This document shows, in pieces, positions 33,281 through 43,358 of a DNA stretch of 64,000 nt. The notes below the pieces were generated by a model. The model ran no database searches. It worked only from the letters and a program-made list of their open reading frames with translations, and was not told where the DNA came from. Origin of the DNA: Methylobacterium adhaesivum (GTDB lineage: Bacteria; Pseudomonadota; Alphaproteobacteria; Rhizobiales; Beijerinckiaceae); assembly GCF_022179065.1 (NCBI RefSeq), contig NZ_BPQD01000003.1, forward strand, positions 372,001 through 436,000, written 5' to 3'. Position 1 is the stretch's first letter. Every line of letters starts with the position of its first letter. A program made the translations under genes and the position numbers.

Positions 33281-34084
33281 TCAGGCCGACTTGACTTCGC
33301 GACGGCGTGCACTCTGCTGGAAGAACAGAGCTTGGCTGATGACCGCCGAGACGTTGGCGGGCTGGAACGGCTTGGCGATGAGGAAGGCCGGCTCGGGGCG
33401 CTCGCCCGTGAGGAAGCGCTCCGGATAGGCGGTGATGAAGATCACCGGCACCTCGAAGGTCTTCAGGAGGTCGTTCACCGCATCGAGGCCGGAGCTGCCG
33501 TCCGCGAGCTGGATGTCGGCCAGGATCAGGCCGGGGCGCGTACCCTCGGAGGCGATCTTGATCGCTTCCGTGCGGGTGCGGGCGACGCCGATCACGTTGT
33601 GGCCGAGACCTTCCACCAGGGCTTCGAGGTCCATGGCGATGAGCGGCTCGTCCTCGATGATGAGGATTTCGGTGGCCATGTCGGCGGCGAGCTCGCGCCC
33701 CGCTTCGTCCACGAGGTCACGGACCTGGCTGACGTCGACGTCGAGGATGATCGCCGCATCCTCCTCGGAGAAGCCCTCGAGGCAGGAGAGCAGGAAGGCT
33801 TGGCGCGGCAGCGGCGTGATCTGGCCGAGGCGGACCTCCGCCGGCAGGTCGTGCTGCACCTGTTCGCTCTGGCCGTTCACTGACAGGGAATTCCAGATGC
33901 GCGTGAACACGCGAAAGAGGTCGGCTTTGACGTTGGCGCTGCGGCCGAGGGTCTCGGGCTCGTTCACGAGGGTCTCGAGCGTGGCGGCGACGTAGGCGTC
34001 GCCCGCGACTTGGCTGCCCGTAAGCGCCCGTGCGTAGCGGCGCAGATACGGCAGGTGCTGCACCACGAGTTGGGCTGTCGACAT
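33281..34084 (-). CDS. phyR: PhyR, general stress response anti-anti-sigma response regulator
   Basis: Master switch of the alphaproteobacterial general stress response. Once phosphorylated it binds NepR, freeing sigma factor EcfG. The 267 residues comprise a sigma-factor-like domain at ~1-135 (MSTAQLVVQHLPYLRRYARA, then LPRQAFLLSCLEGFSEEDAAIILDV) and a receiver domain at ~138-255 with EDEP acidic residues, phospho-acceptor Asp190 (LILADIQL) and Lys in IAKPFQP. Length and Asp190 match PhyR of Methylobacterium extorquens. The ATG at 34084 is certain. It is divergent from nepR with its own exact EcfG promoter (positive feedback). The ecfG gene itself is not in the window. Confidence 0.97.
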   Translation of the reverse strand: MSTAQLVVQHLPYLRRYARALTGSQVAGDAYVAATLETLVNEPETLGRSANVKADLFRVFTRIWNSLSVNGQSEQVQHDLPAEVRLGQITPLPRQAFLLSCLEGFSEEDAAIILDVDVSQVRDLVDEAGRELAADMATEILIIEDEPLIAMDLEALVEGLGHNVIGVARTRTEAIKIASEGTRPGLILADIQLADGSSGLDAVNDLLKTFEVPVIFITAYPERFLTGERPEPAFLIAKPFQPANVSAVISQALFFQQSARRREVKSA

Positions 34085-34134
34085 ACTATCCCCTTGGCTT
34101 TGCCGTGCTGGCCGCCTCTTGGCCGTTCCGCCAC

Positions 34135-34159
34135 AACGCGGAATGAAGTGCTCCGTTCC
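34135..34159 (-). promoter_or_regulatory. Exact EcfG promoter of phyR
   Basis: On the - strand GGAAC 34155-34159, N16, CGTT 34135-34138. The leader to the phyR ATG (34084) is about 45 nt. Confidence 0.88.
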
Positions 34160-34167
34160 GCTGTGCG

Positions 34168-34192
34168 GGAACCGACGGTTCGCATCGGCGTT
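34168..34192 (+). promoter_or_regulatory. Exact EcfG promoter of nepR
   Basis: On the + strand GGAAC 34168-34172, N16, CGTT 34189-34192. The -35 elements of this and the phyR promoter are only eight bases apart, back to back. Confidence 0.88.
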
Positions 34193-34269
34193 GCAGCTGC
34201 AGCCATGACCTAAGTCAAGCCGCAAGACAATTGCGGCGATGCCGATGCGGCATCGAGGGGAACCGACGT

Positions 34270-34488
34270 ATGACAGACCACGACGAGGGCGGTTCCCCGC
34301 CGGGGGAGCGAGCCCTGCGTGCCGAGGACGATGCCCGTGGGCGCGGCTTGAGCGACCATACGCAGAAACGAATCGGTCTTCATCTCAGGGCGCTCTACGA
34401 CACTGTCGTCCAGCAGCCCGTTCCGGATCGATTCCGTGACCTCATCGCACAACTCGAGGCCTCTCCATCCGACGAAACGGGCCCCTGA
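34270..34488 (+). CDS. nepR: NepR, anti-sigma factor for EcfG
   Basis: A 72-residue anti-sigma factor that holds EcfG inactive until phosphorylated PhyR captures it. The conserved core TQKRIGLHLRALYDTVVQQPVPDRFRDLIAQLE (from about residue 31) is the NepR signature: two helices joined by PVPDRF. The N-terminal ~28 residues are acidic and disordered. The ATG at 34270 is chosen over GTG-type upstream starts because the family has a short tail. It is divergent from phyR behind an exact EcfG promoter. In many relatives ecfG follows nepR; here a terminator and then a DUF1328 gene follow instead. Confidence 0.94.
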   Translation: MTDHDEGGSPPGERALRAEDDARGRGLSDHTQKRIGLHLRALYDTVVQQPVPDRFRDLIAQLEASPSDETGP

Positions 34489-34526
34489 GACAGGAACGTC
34501 TGTCGCGTTTTGGACCCTGGTAGTAA

Positions 34527-34560
34527 GAAGGGCCGCCCGGCATGATGCTGGCGGCCCTTC
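34527..34560 (+). terminator. nepR terminator hairpin, 11-bp perfect stem
   Basis: GAAGGGCCGCC (34527-34537), 12-nt loop, GGCGGCCCTTC (34550-34560). It lies about 40 bp after the nepR stop; the T-tract is poor. A second hairpin (GGGCGGGCC/GGCCCGCCC, 34584-34604) serves the opposing DUF1328 gene. Confidence 0.7.
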
Positions 34561-34619
34561 TGGCGTTCGCGGTTACCCGGTTTGGGCGGGCCACCGGCCC
34601 GCCCGATCCAGATTTCCCG

Positions 34620-34796
34620 TTACAGCGTCGGCGAGCGGCCGCGCATCAGGCCGATGACGGCCGAGATGGCGAACAGAACGATGGCGACGAAGAAGACGAG
34701 CTTCGCGGCTTCCATGGCGGTGCCGGCGATGCCGCCGAATCCGAGCAGAGCAGCCACGAGGGCGACGACGAGGAAAGTAACGGCCCAGCCAAGCAT
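34620..34796 (-). CDS. DUF1328 (YtjA-like) small membrane protein, 58 aa
   Basis: A 58-residue inner-membrane protein from ATG at 34796 to TAA at 34620: [20 protein letters not shown], a loop [12 protein letters not shown], then [19 protein letters not shown] and tail RGRSPTL. Two helices, the [19 protein letters not shown] block and the GR-rich tail are the DUF1328/YtjA signature. Function is unknown, but members are often stress-induced. An exact EcfG promoter lies 60-84 bp upstream on the same strand, which supports general-stress control here. Confidence 0.9.
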   Translation of the reverse strand: MLGWAVTFLVVALVAALLGFGGIAGTAMEAAKLVFFVAIVLFAISAVIGLMRGRSPTL

Positions 34797-34855
34797 CTGA
34801 CTCTATCCTTCGAAAGATCCGGTGCAGCGTCCGGCTGCGACCTCATTGCACCGAT

Positions 34856-34880
34856 AACGCCAAGTTTTCGTCCAGGTTCC
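34856..34880 (-). promoter_or_regulatory. Exact EcfG promoter of the DUF1328 gene
   Basis: On the - strand GGAAC 34876-34880, N16, CGTT 34856-34859; the leader to the ATG at 34796 is about 53 nt. Confidence 0.8.
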
Positions 34881-35161
34881 GGCGTCTTTCGGCCGGGTGC
34901 GACGCGGAGCGAAGATTCTTCATCGTGGGCAGACGGTGAGGAGCGGTCCGTCGCAGGCCGAGGTGCGGCAAAGGAGGCCCGACGGCCCTGAACCACATCC
35001 TTGCCAGCCGGGCATCGGACTGGCAGATTTCCTGTACCGCCACGGTTCGCGAAGCATTGGGTTCGCGACGCAGGCGCGAGGGGCGGGTCACGGTGCGACG
35101 GATTGACGTTCCAGCCTGCGCAGAGATGCCGACGATCGTTAGGTTCGCGTTAACCGCCGCA

Positions 35162-35187
35162 GGAACCGGCCCGTCGCGGCCTGCGTT
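35162..35187 (+). promoter_or_regulatory. Exact EcfG promoter (17-bp spacer) of the 53-aa gene
   Basis: GGAAC 35162-35166, 17-bp spacer, CGTT 35184-35187 on the + strand. Predicted start near 35194, leader about 25 nt, followed by an AAGGAG ribosome binding site and ATG at 35219. Confidence 0.75.
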
Positions 35188-35218
35188 CGCCATCCGTCGT
35201 TTGATCAAGGAGTCCGCC

Positions 35219-35380
35219 ATGAGAGAATCGTCCGTCGGATCGATCGCGCGGCGGCTCGTGAAGGCGGCGAGCTCGATGGGCGAAGCCATCGTCCGTGGTC
35301 TCGGAAGCCTCGTCGAGGGCGCATCCCCGGCGCCGCAACTCGTGCCGGTTCGGGTCCGCGCGGCACGTCGTCGATCGTAA
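35219..35380 (+). CDS. Small basic protein with EcfG promoter, 53 aa
   Basis: A 53-residue protein: MRESSVGSIARRLVKAASSM, GEAIVRGLGSLVEGASPAP, tail VPVRVRAARRRS. The first ~35 residues form an amphipathic helix and the tail is strongly basic, so membrane-surface or nucleic-acid binding is possible. No family recognised. The ribosome binding site AAGGAG sits 7 bases before the ATG, and an exact EcfG-type promoter starts 57 bp upstream. Both argue that this short frame is real and stress-induced. It is convergent with the OprB-family porin gene. Confidence 0.7.
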   Translation: MRESSVGSIARRLVKAASSMGEAIVRGLGSLVEGASPAPQLVPVRVRAARRRS

Positions 35381-35405
35381 CGGTTGCGATCCCGCGGCGG
35401 TCTGG

Positions 35406-36815
35406 TCAGTAGACGACCGTCGACCGCATGCCGAGGACGACCCCGCCCTTGATCCGCGTTCCGGGCCGCGAGGAATTCTCGATCCCTCCGCCCGGATCGA
35501 ACACCATCTGCACATCGGGTTGCACGGTCCAGCCGGGCACCACCTGCATCTGGTAGGTGAATTCGAGGCTCGCCTCCGCCTTGCGGACCGGCCCGGCTCC
35601 CATGCCGAAGGCCAGCCGGTCGCGGTCGAAGGCCCGGGCCGCCTCTCCGATCCGCGCGTAGATGAAGCTCGCACCGAACAGGTCGTCCGGCCGCCCCGGC
35701 ACCAGTCCGGCGACGACGATGCCGCCATCGGCCCACAGGTCCACGAGGTTGCGGTCCGACGGGCTTCCCGACAGGCGTGCATAGACTGAAACCCCGCTCG
35801 ATGGCCCGCCTCCTTCCGGCCGGTACAGCTGATGGTCGGCCACGGCGTAGAGGCCGCTGGTGCCGCGCAGGGCGCGCGCCGTGCCGAGGCTCGACGGGTC
35901 CGCGAGGTGCAGGCCCTCCGTGTCGAAGCGCGGGTCCGCGAACCGGCCGAAATGCCGGTAGCCCCCGAGCTTGAGGCTTGCCGCGAGGCCGGCCGTGTCC
36001 GGCTCCTGGTTCCGCCGCCACTGCACTTCGGCCATCACCAGGGGCGGGTCGCCGAGGCGGAAATTCGTGCCCCGGCGGTTCGCCACGCGCTGGTCGCCCG
36101 GATCGCCGTTGAAGACGGCCACGAGGGCGGACAGACCGGGTGTCGCATCGTAGCGTAGGCGCAGGCCGGGCGTGGCGAGGGGATAGGCCGGGCCGCCGCT
36201 CGGCAGATTGGCCCCCGTTATGGTCGGCCAGTCGTTGCTGAGGAACGGCTTGCCCGTGTCGGAGGCGAAGAACTCCCCGTCCGCCGCGAGCTGCCCGATC
36301 CGCAGGGCGAGGCCCGAGTCCCAGCGTCGTTCGAGCCAGAGTTCCGACAGGCGCGTGGTGGGATAGGCTTCGATGTTGCTCACCGTGATGAGCCGCCGGA
36401 AGCTGCGGTCGCGCAGGCCGCCGGTGTCGTGGATCTGGAACGCGTTGGCGAAGGCCGTGAGGCCGGACCATCCCATCATTCGCTCGAGATCGACGGCGAG
36501 GATCGCCTCGAACTTGCCGGCATAGATCGGCCCGGTGCGGATGCCGCCGTTGGGATTGCCCAGGACTTCGTTGGTGGACAGGACGGTGAGGTCGATCCCC
36601 CGGTCCCGCAGGGCGCTGCGCAGGCCGCCCGGATCGCCGAACGGCCCGAGGGTGGCGGCGATCGAGACCGGAAAATCCCCCTGCGGCTCGGCGGCGGCCG
36701 ATTGCGGTGGCCGTTCGGGGAGCGCGGCCTCTTGTGCCGCCGCCCCCCAGGAGGCGGCGAGCAGCACCAGGGACAGGCGCGCGGCGAGGGAACGTCCTGG
36801 CATCACGCTTGGCAT
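35406..36815 (-). CDS. OprB-family outer-membrane porin, downstream of mntH
   Basis: A 469-residue outer-membrane beta-barrel. The signal peptide is MPSVMPGRSLAARLSLVLLA, cleaved near AAAQEA. Features of the carbohydrate-porin OprB family are the N-terminal RGIDLTVLSTNEVLGNPNGG, GWSGLTAFANAFQIHDTGGL, LSELWLERRWDSGLALRIGQ and the C-terminal TVQPDVQMVFDPGGG ending in a strand with terminal aromatic Tyr. The ATG at 36815 has GGAGG four bases upstream. The gene follows mntH on the same strand, 139 bp downstream, which suggests a metal rather than a sugar role. Confidence 0.88.
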   Translation of the reverse strand: MPSVMPGRSLAARLSLVLLAASWGAAAQEAALPERPPQSAAAEPQGDFPVSIAATLGPFGDPGGLRSALRDRGIDLTVLSTNEVLGNPNGGIRTGPIYAGKFEAILAVDLERMMGWSGLTAFANAFQIHDTGGLRDRSFRRLITVSNIEAYPTTRLSELWLERRWDSGLALRIGQLAADGEFFASDTGKPFLSNDWPTITGANLPSGGPAYPLATPGLRLRYDATPGLSALVAVFNGDPGDQRVANRRGTNFRLGDPPLVMAEVQWRRNQEPDTAGLAASLKLGGYRHFGRFADPRFDTEGLHLADPSSLGTARALRGTSGLYAVADHQLYRPEGGGPSSGVSVYARLSGSPSDRNLVDLWADGGIVVAGLVPGRPDDLFGASFIYARIGEAARAFDRDRLAFGMGAGPVRKAEASLEFTYQMQVVPGWTVQPDVQMVFDPGGGIENSSRPGTRIKGGVVLGMRSTVVY

Positions 36816-36954
36816 TGAGCCTCCGCTGAAGAGTTGAGCCATGGCTATATTTTGGGCGCGAGTTTGCCCTCGGCGCCCGGTTCGGTGTCCGGGACCGCGT
36901 GGTCGGCTCGGGGGAGATTCGGGTGCGGCGCGCCTCAGGCGACGCGCCGCCGGG

Positions 36955-38295
36955 TCAGGTGCCGGTCACGGTGTCGACGAGGAGCTTCACGTTGAGCGCC
37001 ACGATAAGGGCCGCGATGGCCCAGGACAGGATCTTCAGCCACGTCGGGATCACGAGGGCACCCATCTTGGATCGGTCCGAGACGAACCGGACCAGGGGGA
37101 TCACCGCGAAGGGCAGCTGCATCGACAAAACCACTTGGCTCAGCACGAGGAGCCGGGCCGTGCCGGCCTCGCCGTAGAGGGCCGTCACGCCCACCACCGG
37201 AACGATGGCGAGGCCCCGCGTGATGAGCCGGCGCGCCCAGTCCGGGATGCGCAGGCGCAGGAAACCCTCCATGACGATCTGGCCCGCGAGGGTCGCCGTG
37301 ACGGTGGAGTTGAGGCCCGAGGCGAGGAGCGCCACGGCGAACAGGGTCGAGGCGATGCCGGCCCCCAGCAGCGGCGACAGCAGCTCGTAGGCCTGCTCGA
37401 TCTCCTGGACCTCCGTGCGGCCGTTGGCGTGGAACACCGACGCCGCCAGGATGAGGATCGCGGCGTTGACGAACAGCGCCAGCATCAGGGCGATGGTGGA
37501 ATCCGTCACCGCGAAGCGCAGGGCCTCGCGCCGACCCACCTCCGTGCGCGGGTAGGCGCGGGTCTGCACGATGGAGGAGTGCAGGTAGAGGTTGTGCGGC
37601 ATCACCGTGGCGCCGATGATGCCGATGGCGATGTAGAGGGCGGCCGGATCGGTGACGATTCCGGGCGTCGGCAGGAAGCCGCCGAGCACCGCCTGCAGCG
37701 GCGGGTGCGCCAGGGCGATCTGGATGCCGAAGCACACGAAGATCACCCCCAGCAGGGCGATGACGAAGGCTTCCAGCGCGCGAAACCCGCGGCGCATGAG
37801 CAGCAGGATGAGAAAGACGTCCAAAGCCGTGATCGTCGCCCCGACGATGAGGGGCAGGCCGAACAGCAGCTTGAGGGCGATGGCGGTGCCGATGACCTCG
37901 GCGAGGTCGCAGGCGATGATCGCCGCCTCGCAGGCGAGCCACAGCACGAGGCCCACGGGGCGCGAATAGTGGTCGCGGCAGGCCTGGGCGAGGTCGCGGC
38001 CCGTGGCGATGCCGAGCCGCGCGGACAGCGCCTGCAGCACGATGGCCATGAGGTTCGACAGCAGGATGACCGAGAGCAGGGTGTAGCCGAACTGGGCGCC
38101 ACCCGCGATGTCGGTGGCCCAGTTGCCCGGGTCCATGTAGCCCACCGAGATCATGTAGCCCGGCCCGAGGAAGCCGAGGAGGCGCCGCAGCCACGAGCCG
38201 GTCTGCAGCACCGGAACGCTGCCGTTCAGGGCACCGAGGCTCGGCTGCTCCTGCGTGTCGCGGTGGAAGCGCCACGCTTTGTCTTGATAGCCCAT
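36955..38295 (-). CDS. mntH: MntH, Nramp-type manganese/divalent metal importer
   Basis: Proton-coupled inner-membrane importer of Mn2+ (and Fe2+). It has 446 residues and eleven membrane helices. The metal-site motif DPGN is at 55-58 in TM1 ([18 protein letters not shown]), and the TM6 motif [18 protein letters not shown] is present. The ATG at 38295 begins [19 protein letters not shown]; the frame stays open far upstream through the next gene, but that part is not coding. A palindrome of MntR-box spacing lies 62-75 bp upstream. The next gene on the strand is an OprB-family porin. Confidence 0.95.
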   Translation of the reverse strand: MGYQDKAWRFHRDTQEQPSLGALNGSVPVLQTGSWLRRLLGFLGPGYMISVGYMDPGNWATDIAGGAQFGYTLLSVILLSNLMAIVLQALSARLGIATGRDLAQACRDHYSRPVGLVLWLACEAAIIACDLAEVIGTAIALKLLFGLPLIVGATITALDVFLILLLMRRGFRALEAFVIALLGVIFVCFGIQIALAHPPLQAVLGGFLPTPGIVTDPAALYIAIGIIGATVMPHNLYLHSSIVQTRAYPRTEVGRREALRFAVTDSTIALMLALFVNAAILILAASVFHANGRTEVQEIEQAYELLSPLLGAGIASTLFAVALLASGLNSTVTATLAGQIVMEGFLRLRIPDWARRLITRGLAIVPVVGVTALYGEAGTARLLVLSQVVLSMQLPFAVIPLVRFVSDRSKMGALVIPTWLKILSWAIAALIVALNVKLLVDTVTGT

Positions 38296-38356
38296 CGGTT
38301 CGAACGATCCCCATGCGGCGGCCCGGACGCCGCGCTTCAGCTTCGGTGTCCACGAT

Positions 38357-38370
38357 ATAGTATCGGCTAT
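38357..38370. promoter_or_regulatory. MntR-box-like palindrome upstream of mntH
   Basis: ATAG at 38357-38360 and CTAT at 38367-38370 with six bases between, within TATAGTATCGGCTATA (38356-38371). The ATAG-N6-CTAT spacing equals that of the E. coli MntR box (ATAGC-N4-GCTAT). The surrounding AT-richness fits a promoter. Which regulator (MntR or the Fur-like Mur) acts in this organism is unknown. Confidence 0.6.
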
Positions 38371-38502
38371 AATGAAAATAAAAGGCTTCATTCGCTGGGC
38401 GTTGTCGCCTGCCCGGCGATGGCGTAGGGGCGGGGCCGATCCGCCCTGCCCTCGGGGCCGCGAGAGCGAACGCCATAAGCGAAACTCGATGAGCGAAACG
38501 CG

Positions 38503-39420
38503 ATGAGCGAACCCCCCGACCGTCCGGAACTCGACGGCGCCCTGCCCCGGAGCGGCGAGACCCGGCAAGTGTCGCCCCTCGTGCGCCGCCGCGTCTGCGC
38601 CAACGCCAGTCCCTTCACGGCGAGCGGCACCTGCACGTACATCGTCGGTGAAGGGACCGTGGCGGTCATCGATCCCGGGCCGGAGGATGCCGGGCACGTC
38701 GATGCCCTCCTGGCCTCTATGCCGGGCGAGCGGGTCGGCGCCATCGTGGTCACCCACACCCATCGCGATCATTCGCCGGGTGCGCGCCTGCTCCAGGCGC
38801 GGACGGGGGCGCCCATCGTCGGCTGCGGCCCGCACCGGGCGGCGCGGGACCTGGCGGAGGGCGAGTTCGCCCATCTCGATGCCAGCGCCGACCGCGCCCA
38901 TGCTCCGGACCGGCTCATGCGCGAGGGCGACACACTGGAGGGCGACGGCTGGACCCTCGCGGCGGTGGAGACGCCGGGCCACACCATGAACCACCTCGCC
39001 TTCGCCTTGCCCGAGGAGGCGGCCCTGTTCTCGGGCGACCACGTCATGGCGTGGTCGACGAGCATCGTCGCCCCGCCGGACGGTTCCATGCGCGCCTACA
39101 TGGCCTCCCTCGACAAGCTGCGCGAGCGCGGCGAGACGGTGTACTGGCCGGGCCACGGCGGGCCGGTGCGCGATCCGCGCCGGTTCGTGCGCGGGCTCGC
39201 CGCCCATCGGCGCCAGCGCGAGACCGCGATCCGCGCCCGCGTCGAGGCCGGCGACCGCGATGTCCGCGCCATCGTGGCGGCGATCTATCAGGGCCTGAAC
39301 CCCGCGCTGCACGGCGCCGCCGCCCTCTCGGTCTTCGCCCATCTCGAGGATCTGGCGGAGCGCGGTCTGGTGCTCACCGACGGGCCACCCCGTTTGGAGG
39401 GACGCTACGCGCCGGCCTAA
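38503..39420 (+). CDS. MBL-fold metallohydrolase (LACTB2-like)
   Basis: A 305-residue zinc-dependent hydrolase. The metallo-beta-lactamase motif THTHRDH spans residues 84-90 (His85, His87, Asp89, His90). A later PGHTMNH and SGDHVMAW supply further ligands, and GHGGPV closes the fold. A C-terminal winged-helix-like domain ([35 protein letters not shown]) is typical of LACTB2-type enzymes, some of which are endoribonucleases. The substrate is unknown. The start region holds near-repeats of GAGCGAAAC.CGATG; ATG at 38503 is chosen, overlapping a five-codon frame (38489-38506). Confidence 0.9.
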   Translation: MSEPPDRPELDGALPRSGETRQVSPLVRRRVCANASPFTASGTCTYIVGEGTVAVIDPGPEDAGHVDALLASMPGERVGAIVVTHTHRDHSPGARLLQARTGAPIVGCGPHRAARDLAEGEFAHLDASADRAHAPDRLMREGDTLEGDGWTLAAVETPGHTMNHLAFALPEEAALFSGDHVMAWSTSIVAPPDGSMRAYMASLDKLRERGETVYWPGHGGPVRDPRRFVRGLAAHRRQRETAIRARVEAGDRDVRAIVAAIYQGLNPALHGAAALSVFAHLEDLAERGLVLTDGPPRLEGRYAPA

Positions 39421-39498
39421 GATCGAAGCCCGATCGGCTCGAGGCTTCGAATGGCTGTTCGAGGGTGATTCCAAGATGATCCGTGATGATCCGCTCGA

Positions 39499-39609
39499 AT
39501 GCGGCGGCTCAAGGAAGTGGACTTCGCCGCACTGTCCGCCCTCGACCCGCTGCGGGTGTTGGGGGAGTCTGCTATCGCGCGGGTGATGCGACGGGCCAGT
39601 ACGACTTGA
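39499..39609 (+). CDS. Doubtful 36-aa frame in the gap before the catalase-like gene
   Basis: A 36-codon frame, [36 protein letters not shown], with natural-looking composition but no clear ribosome binding site. It lies in the 307-bp gap 39421-39727, where nothing else is recognisable. It could be a gene fragment. Confidence 0.25.
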   Translation: MRRLKEVDFAALSALDPLRVLGESAIARVMRRASTT

Positions 39610-39727
39610 CCGGATCGAGCATATCGAGCCCAACTCGAACAGGCCGCCCTCGTCTCCGATGGGAAGCATTCTACTTCGCCCAGGCGGCCGATCGCACGTG
39701 TCGCAATCACTCCCCAGAGAGGTACAG

Positions 39728-40720
39728 ATGTCGGTCTTACGGTACGCGCAGTCTGCGGTCGCAGGCGTCGCGCTGGCGCTCGTCATGGGAGTACCAGCCA
39801 TGGCGCAGGACGCTTCGACGGCCGAGCAGACCATCGACGTGATGAACACCCTGTTCGGCAAGCACTCGGGCAAGCGGGCCAATCACGCGAAAGGCGTGGT
39901 CGCCGAGGGCAGCTTCACCCCCTCTGCCGACGCGGCCAAGATCAGCAAGGCGTCCCTGTTCCAGGGGCCGGCTGTCCCGGTGACCATCCGCTTCTCGGAT
40001 GCGACCGGTGTCCCGACGATTGCGGACGGCGCCGCCAATGCCAATCCGCACGGCATGGCGCTCAAGTTCAAGCTCACCGACGGCTCGGAGATGGATGTCG
40101 TCGTGAACGCCCTCGCCTACTTCCCCGTCGCCACCGGCGAGGAGTTCCGCGACCTCCTCAAGGCGGTGTCCGAGAGCGGCCCGGACGCGAAGAAGCCGAC
40201 CGCCCTGGAGCGCTTCGTCGCCACGCACCCCGCCGCCGCCACCGCCGGCAAGACGGCCAAGACGCCTTCGAGCCTCGCCCGGCAGACCTACAACGGCGTG
40301 AACGCCTTCGTCTTCGTCGACAAGGACGGCAAGCGGCAGCCGTTCCGGTTCAAGTTCGTGCCCGTCGACGGTGAGGAAATCCTGCCCGCCGAGGAGGCGG
40401 CCAAGCGGGATCCGAACTTCCTGATGGATGAGATCGGCCCCCGCATCGCCAAGGAGCCGGCGAAATTCCGGGTTCTAGCGCAACTCGCCGAGGCGGGCGA
40501 CCCGACCAACGACGCCACGAAGCCGTGGCCCGAGAGCCGCAAGACCGTCGACCTCGGCACCCTGACCGTGAGCAAGGCCGTGCCGAACAGCGCTGAGGCC
40601 GAAAAGCCGCTGCTGTTCATGCCGAACGCACTCACCGACGGCATCGAGGTCTCTGACGATCCCCTCATCGACGCGCGCGTTCAGGCCTACGCCGTGTCGT
40701 TCGGCCGGCGCTCGCAATAA
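39728..40720 (+). CDS. Secreted catalase-family (SrpA-like) peroxidase
   Basis: Heme peroxidase of the small catalase-related family. It has 330 residues against about 480 for true catalases. The signal peptide ([20 protein letters not shown], cleaved after AMA) predicts a periplasmic enzyme. The catalase core is visible: [20 protein letters not shown] with the distal His, [34 protein letters not shown], and the C-terminal heme-side region with [18 protein letters not shown]. It probably decomposes organic peroxides or H2O2 in the periplasm. The ATG at 39728 follows GAGAGGTACAG. The next gene is an exported protein on the opposite strand. Confidence 0.9.
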   Translation: MSVLRYAQSAVAGVALALVMGVPAMAQDASTAEQTIDVMNTLFGKHSGKRANHAKGVVAEGSFTPSADAAKISKASLFQGPAVPVTIRFSDATGVPTIADGAANANPHGMALKFKLTDGSEMDVVVNALAYFPVATGEEFRDLLKAVSESGPDAKKPTALERFVATHPAAATAGKTAKTPSSLARQTYNGVNAFVFVDKDGKRQPFRFKFVPVDGEEILPAEEAAKRDPNFLMDEIGPRIAKEPAKFRVLAQLAEAGDPTNDATKPWPESRKTVDLGTLTVSKAVPNSAEAEKPLLFMPNALTDGIEVSDDPLIDARVQAYAVSFGRRSQ

Positions 40721-40747
40721 AGAATCACTTCAGCGGGATCGCCGGTC

Positions 40748-41008
40748 CTAGCGGGCGGTCCCGGCAGCGGGGGCGGAGGAACCCGCGGGGCGGGACGACT
40801 CGGGCGTTCCGGTACGGGCGCCCTCCTTCGTCGCGGCCGAGCCGGTCAGCCCTCCGGCGCCGACGCTTCCCGTCGCCTTGTCGGCGTCCGTGCCGCCCCG
40901 TGTCGGCGGCTTGGCGGCGCTGCCCGCGTTCTCCGTCGCCCCGGCGCTGCCCGCGAGACAGCTGAGGAGCGTCGCCCCGAGGAAAATGGCGCGTTGAGAC
41001 TTGCCCAT
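40748..41008 (-). CDS. Exported low-complexity protein with EcfG promoter, 86 aa
   Basis: An 86-residue protein: signal peptide MGKSQRAIFLGATLLSCLAG (cleaved near SAGATE), then a Gly/Ala/Ser/Thr/Pro-rich, probably disordered mature part (AAKPPTRGGTDADKATGSVG and so on). No family recognised. An exact EcfG promoter with 17-bp spacer lies about 42-67 bp upstream on the same strand, so it is probably general-stress regulated. It is convergent with the catalase-like gene, 27 bp apart. Confidence 0.7.
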   Translation of the reverse strand: MGKSQRAIFLGATLLSCLAGSAGATENAGSAAKPPTRGGTDADKATGSVGAGGLTGSAATKEGARTGTPESSRPAGSSAPAAGTAR

Positions 41009-41049
41009 GTTCGGTCCGTTCCTGGCTGCACCGATGCTGCTGCGTGACC

Positions 41050-41075
41050 AACGAAAGGCCGGTCGTCAGCGTTCC
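41050..41075 (-). promoter_or_regulatory. Exact EcfG promoter (17-bp spacer) of the 86-aa exported protein
   Basis: On the - strand GGAAC 41071-41075, N17, CGTT 41050-41053; the leader to the ATG at 41008 is about 35 nt. Confidence 0.7.
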
Positions 41076-41173
41076 AGGGGGGATGTCTGGCTGGAGGGGA
41101 GCATCCGGTTCGAGGCACGGACTCTTCGAAAGCCTCCCGCAAACCACCCGGTGACCAGTGGCGCGGAAAATCG

Positions 41174-43207
<2,034 letters not shown>

Positions 43208-43358
43208 GGGTTCGGTGCATAGACCGCCGGGGCCGCGATCTCAACGCATGGCGGCGCGGGGGCGGGCGCCGCGACCGCGACGAAGCGGCCGCGACTTTCG
43301 TCCGTGCCGGAAGGCGGATTGCCGAAACGCCGAGGCGGCCGGGTCTTGGCCCCCGTCG

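Noticed and set aside
36841-38427. A 528-codon open frame on the + strand opposite mntH
   Set aside because: Antisense shadow; low-complexity Gly/Arg/Asp/His translation and a complete mntH on the other strand.
38296-39882. Open frame extending mntH upstream by about 530 codons
   Set aside because: The extension lies opposite the MBL hydrolase gene and through its promoter; MntH family members start near MGYQDKAW, and the MntR-like box lies inside the extension.
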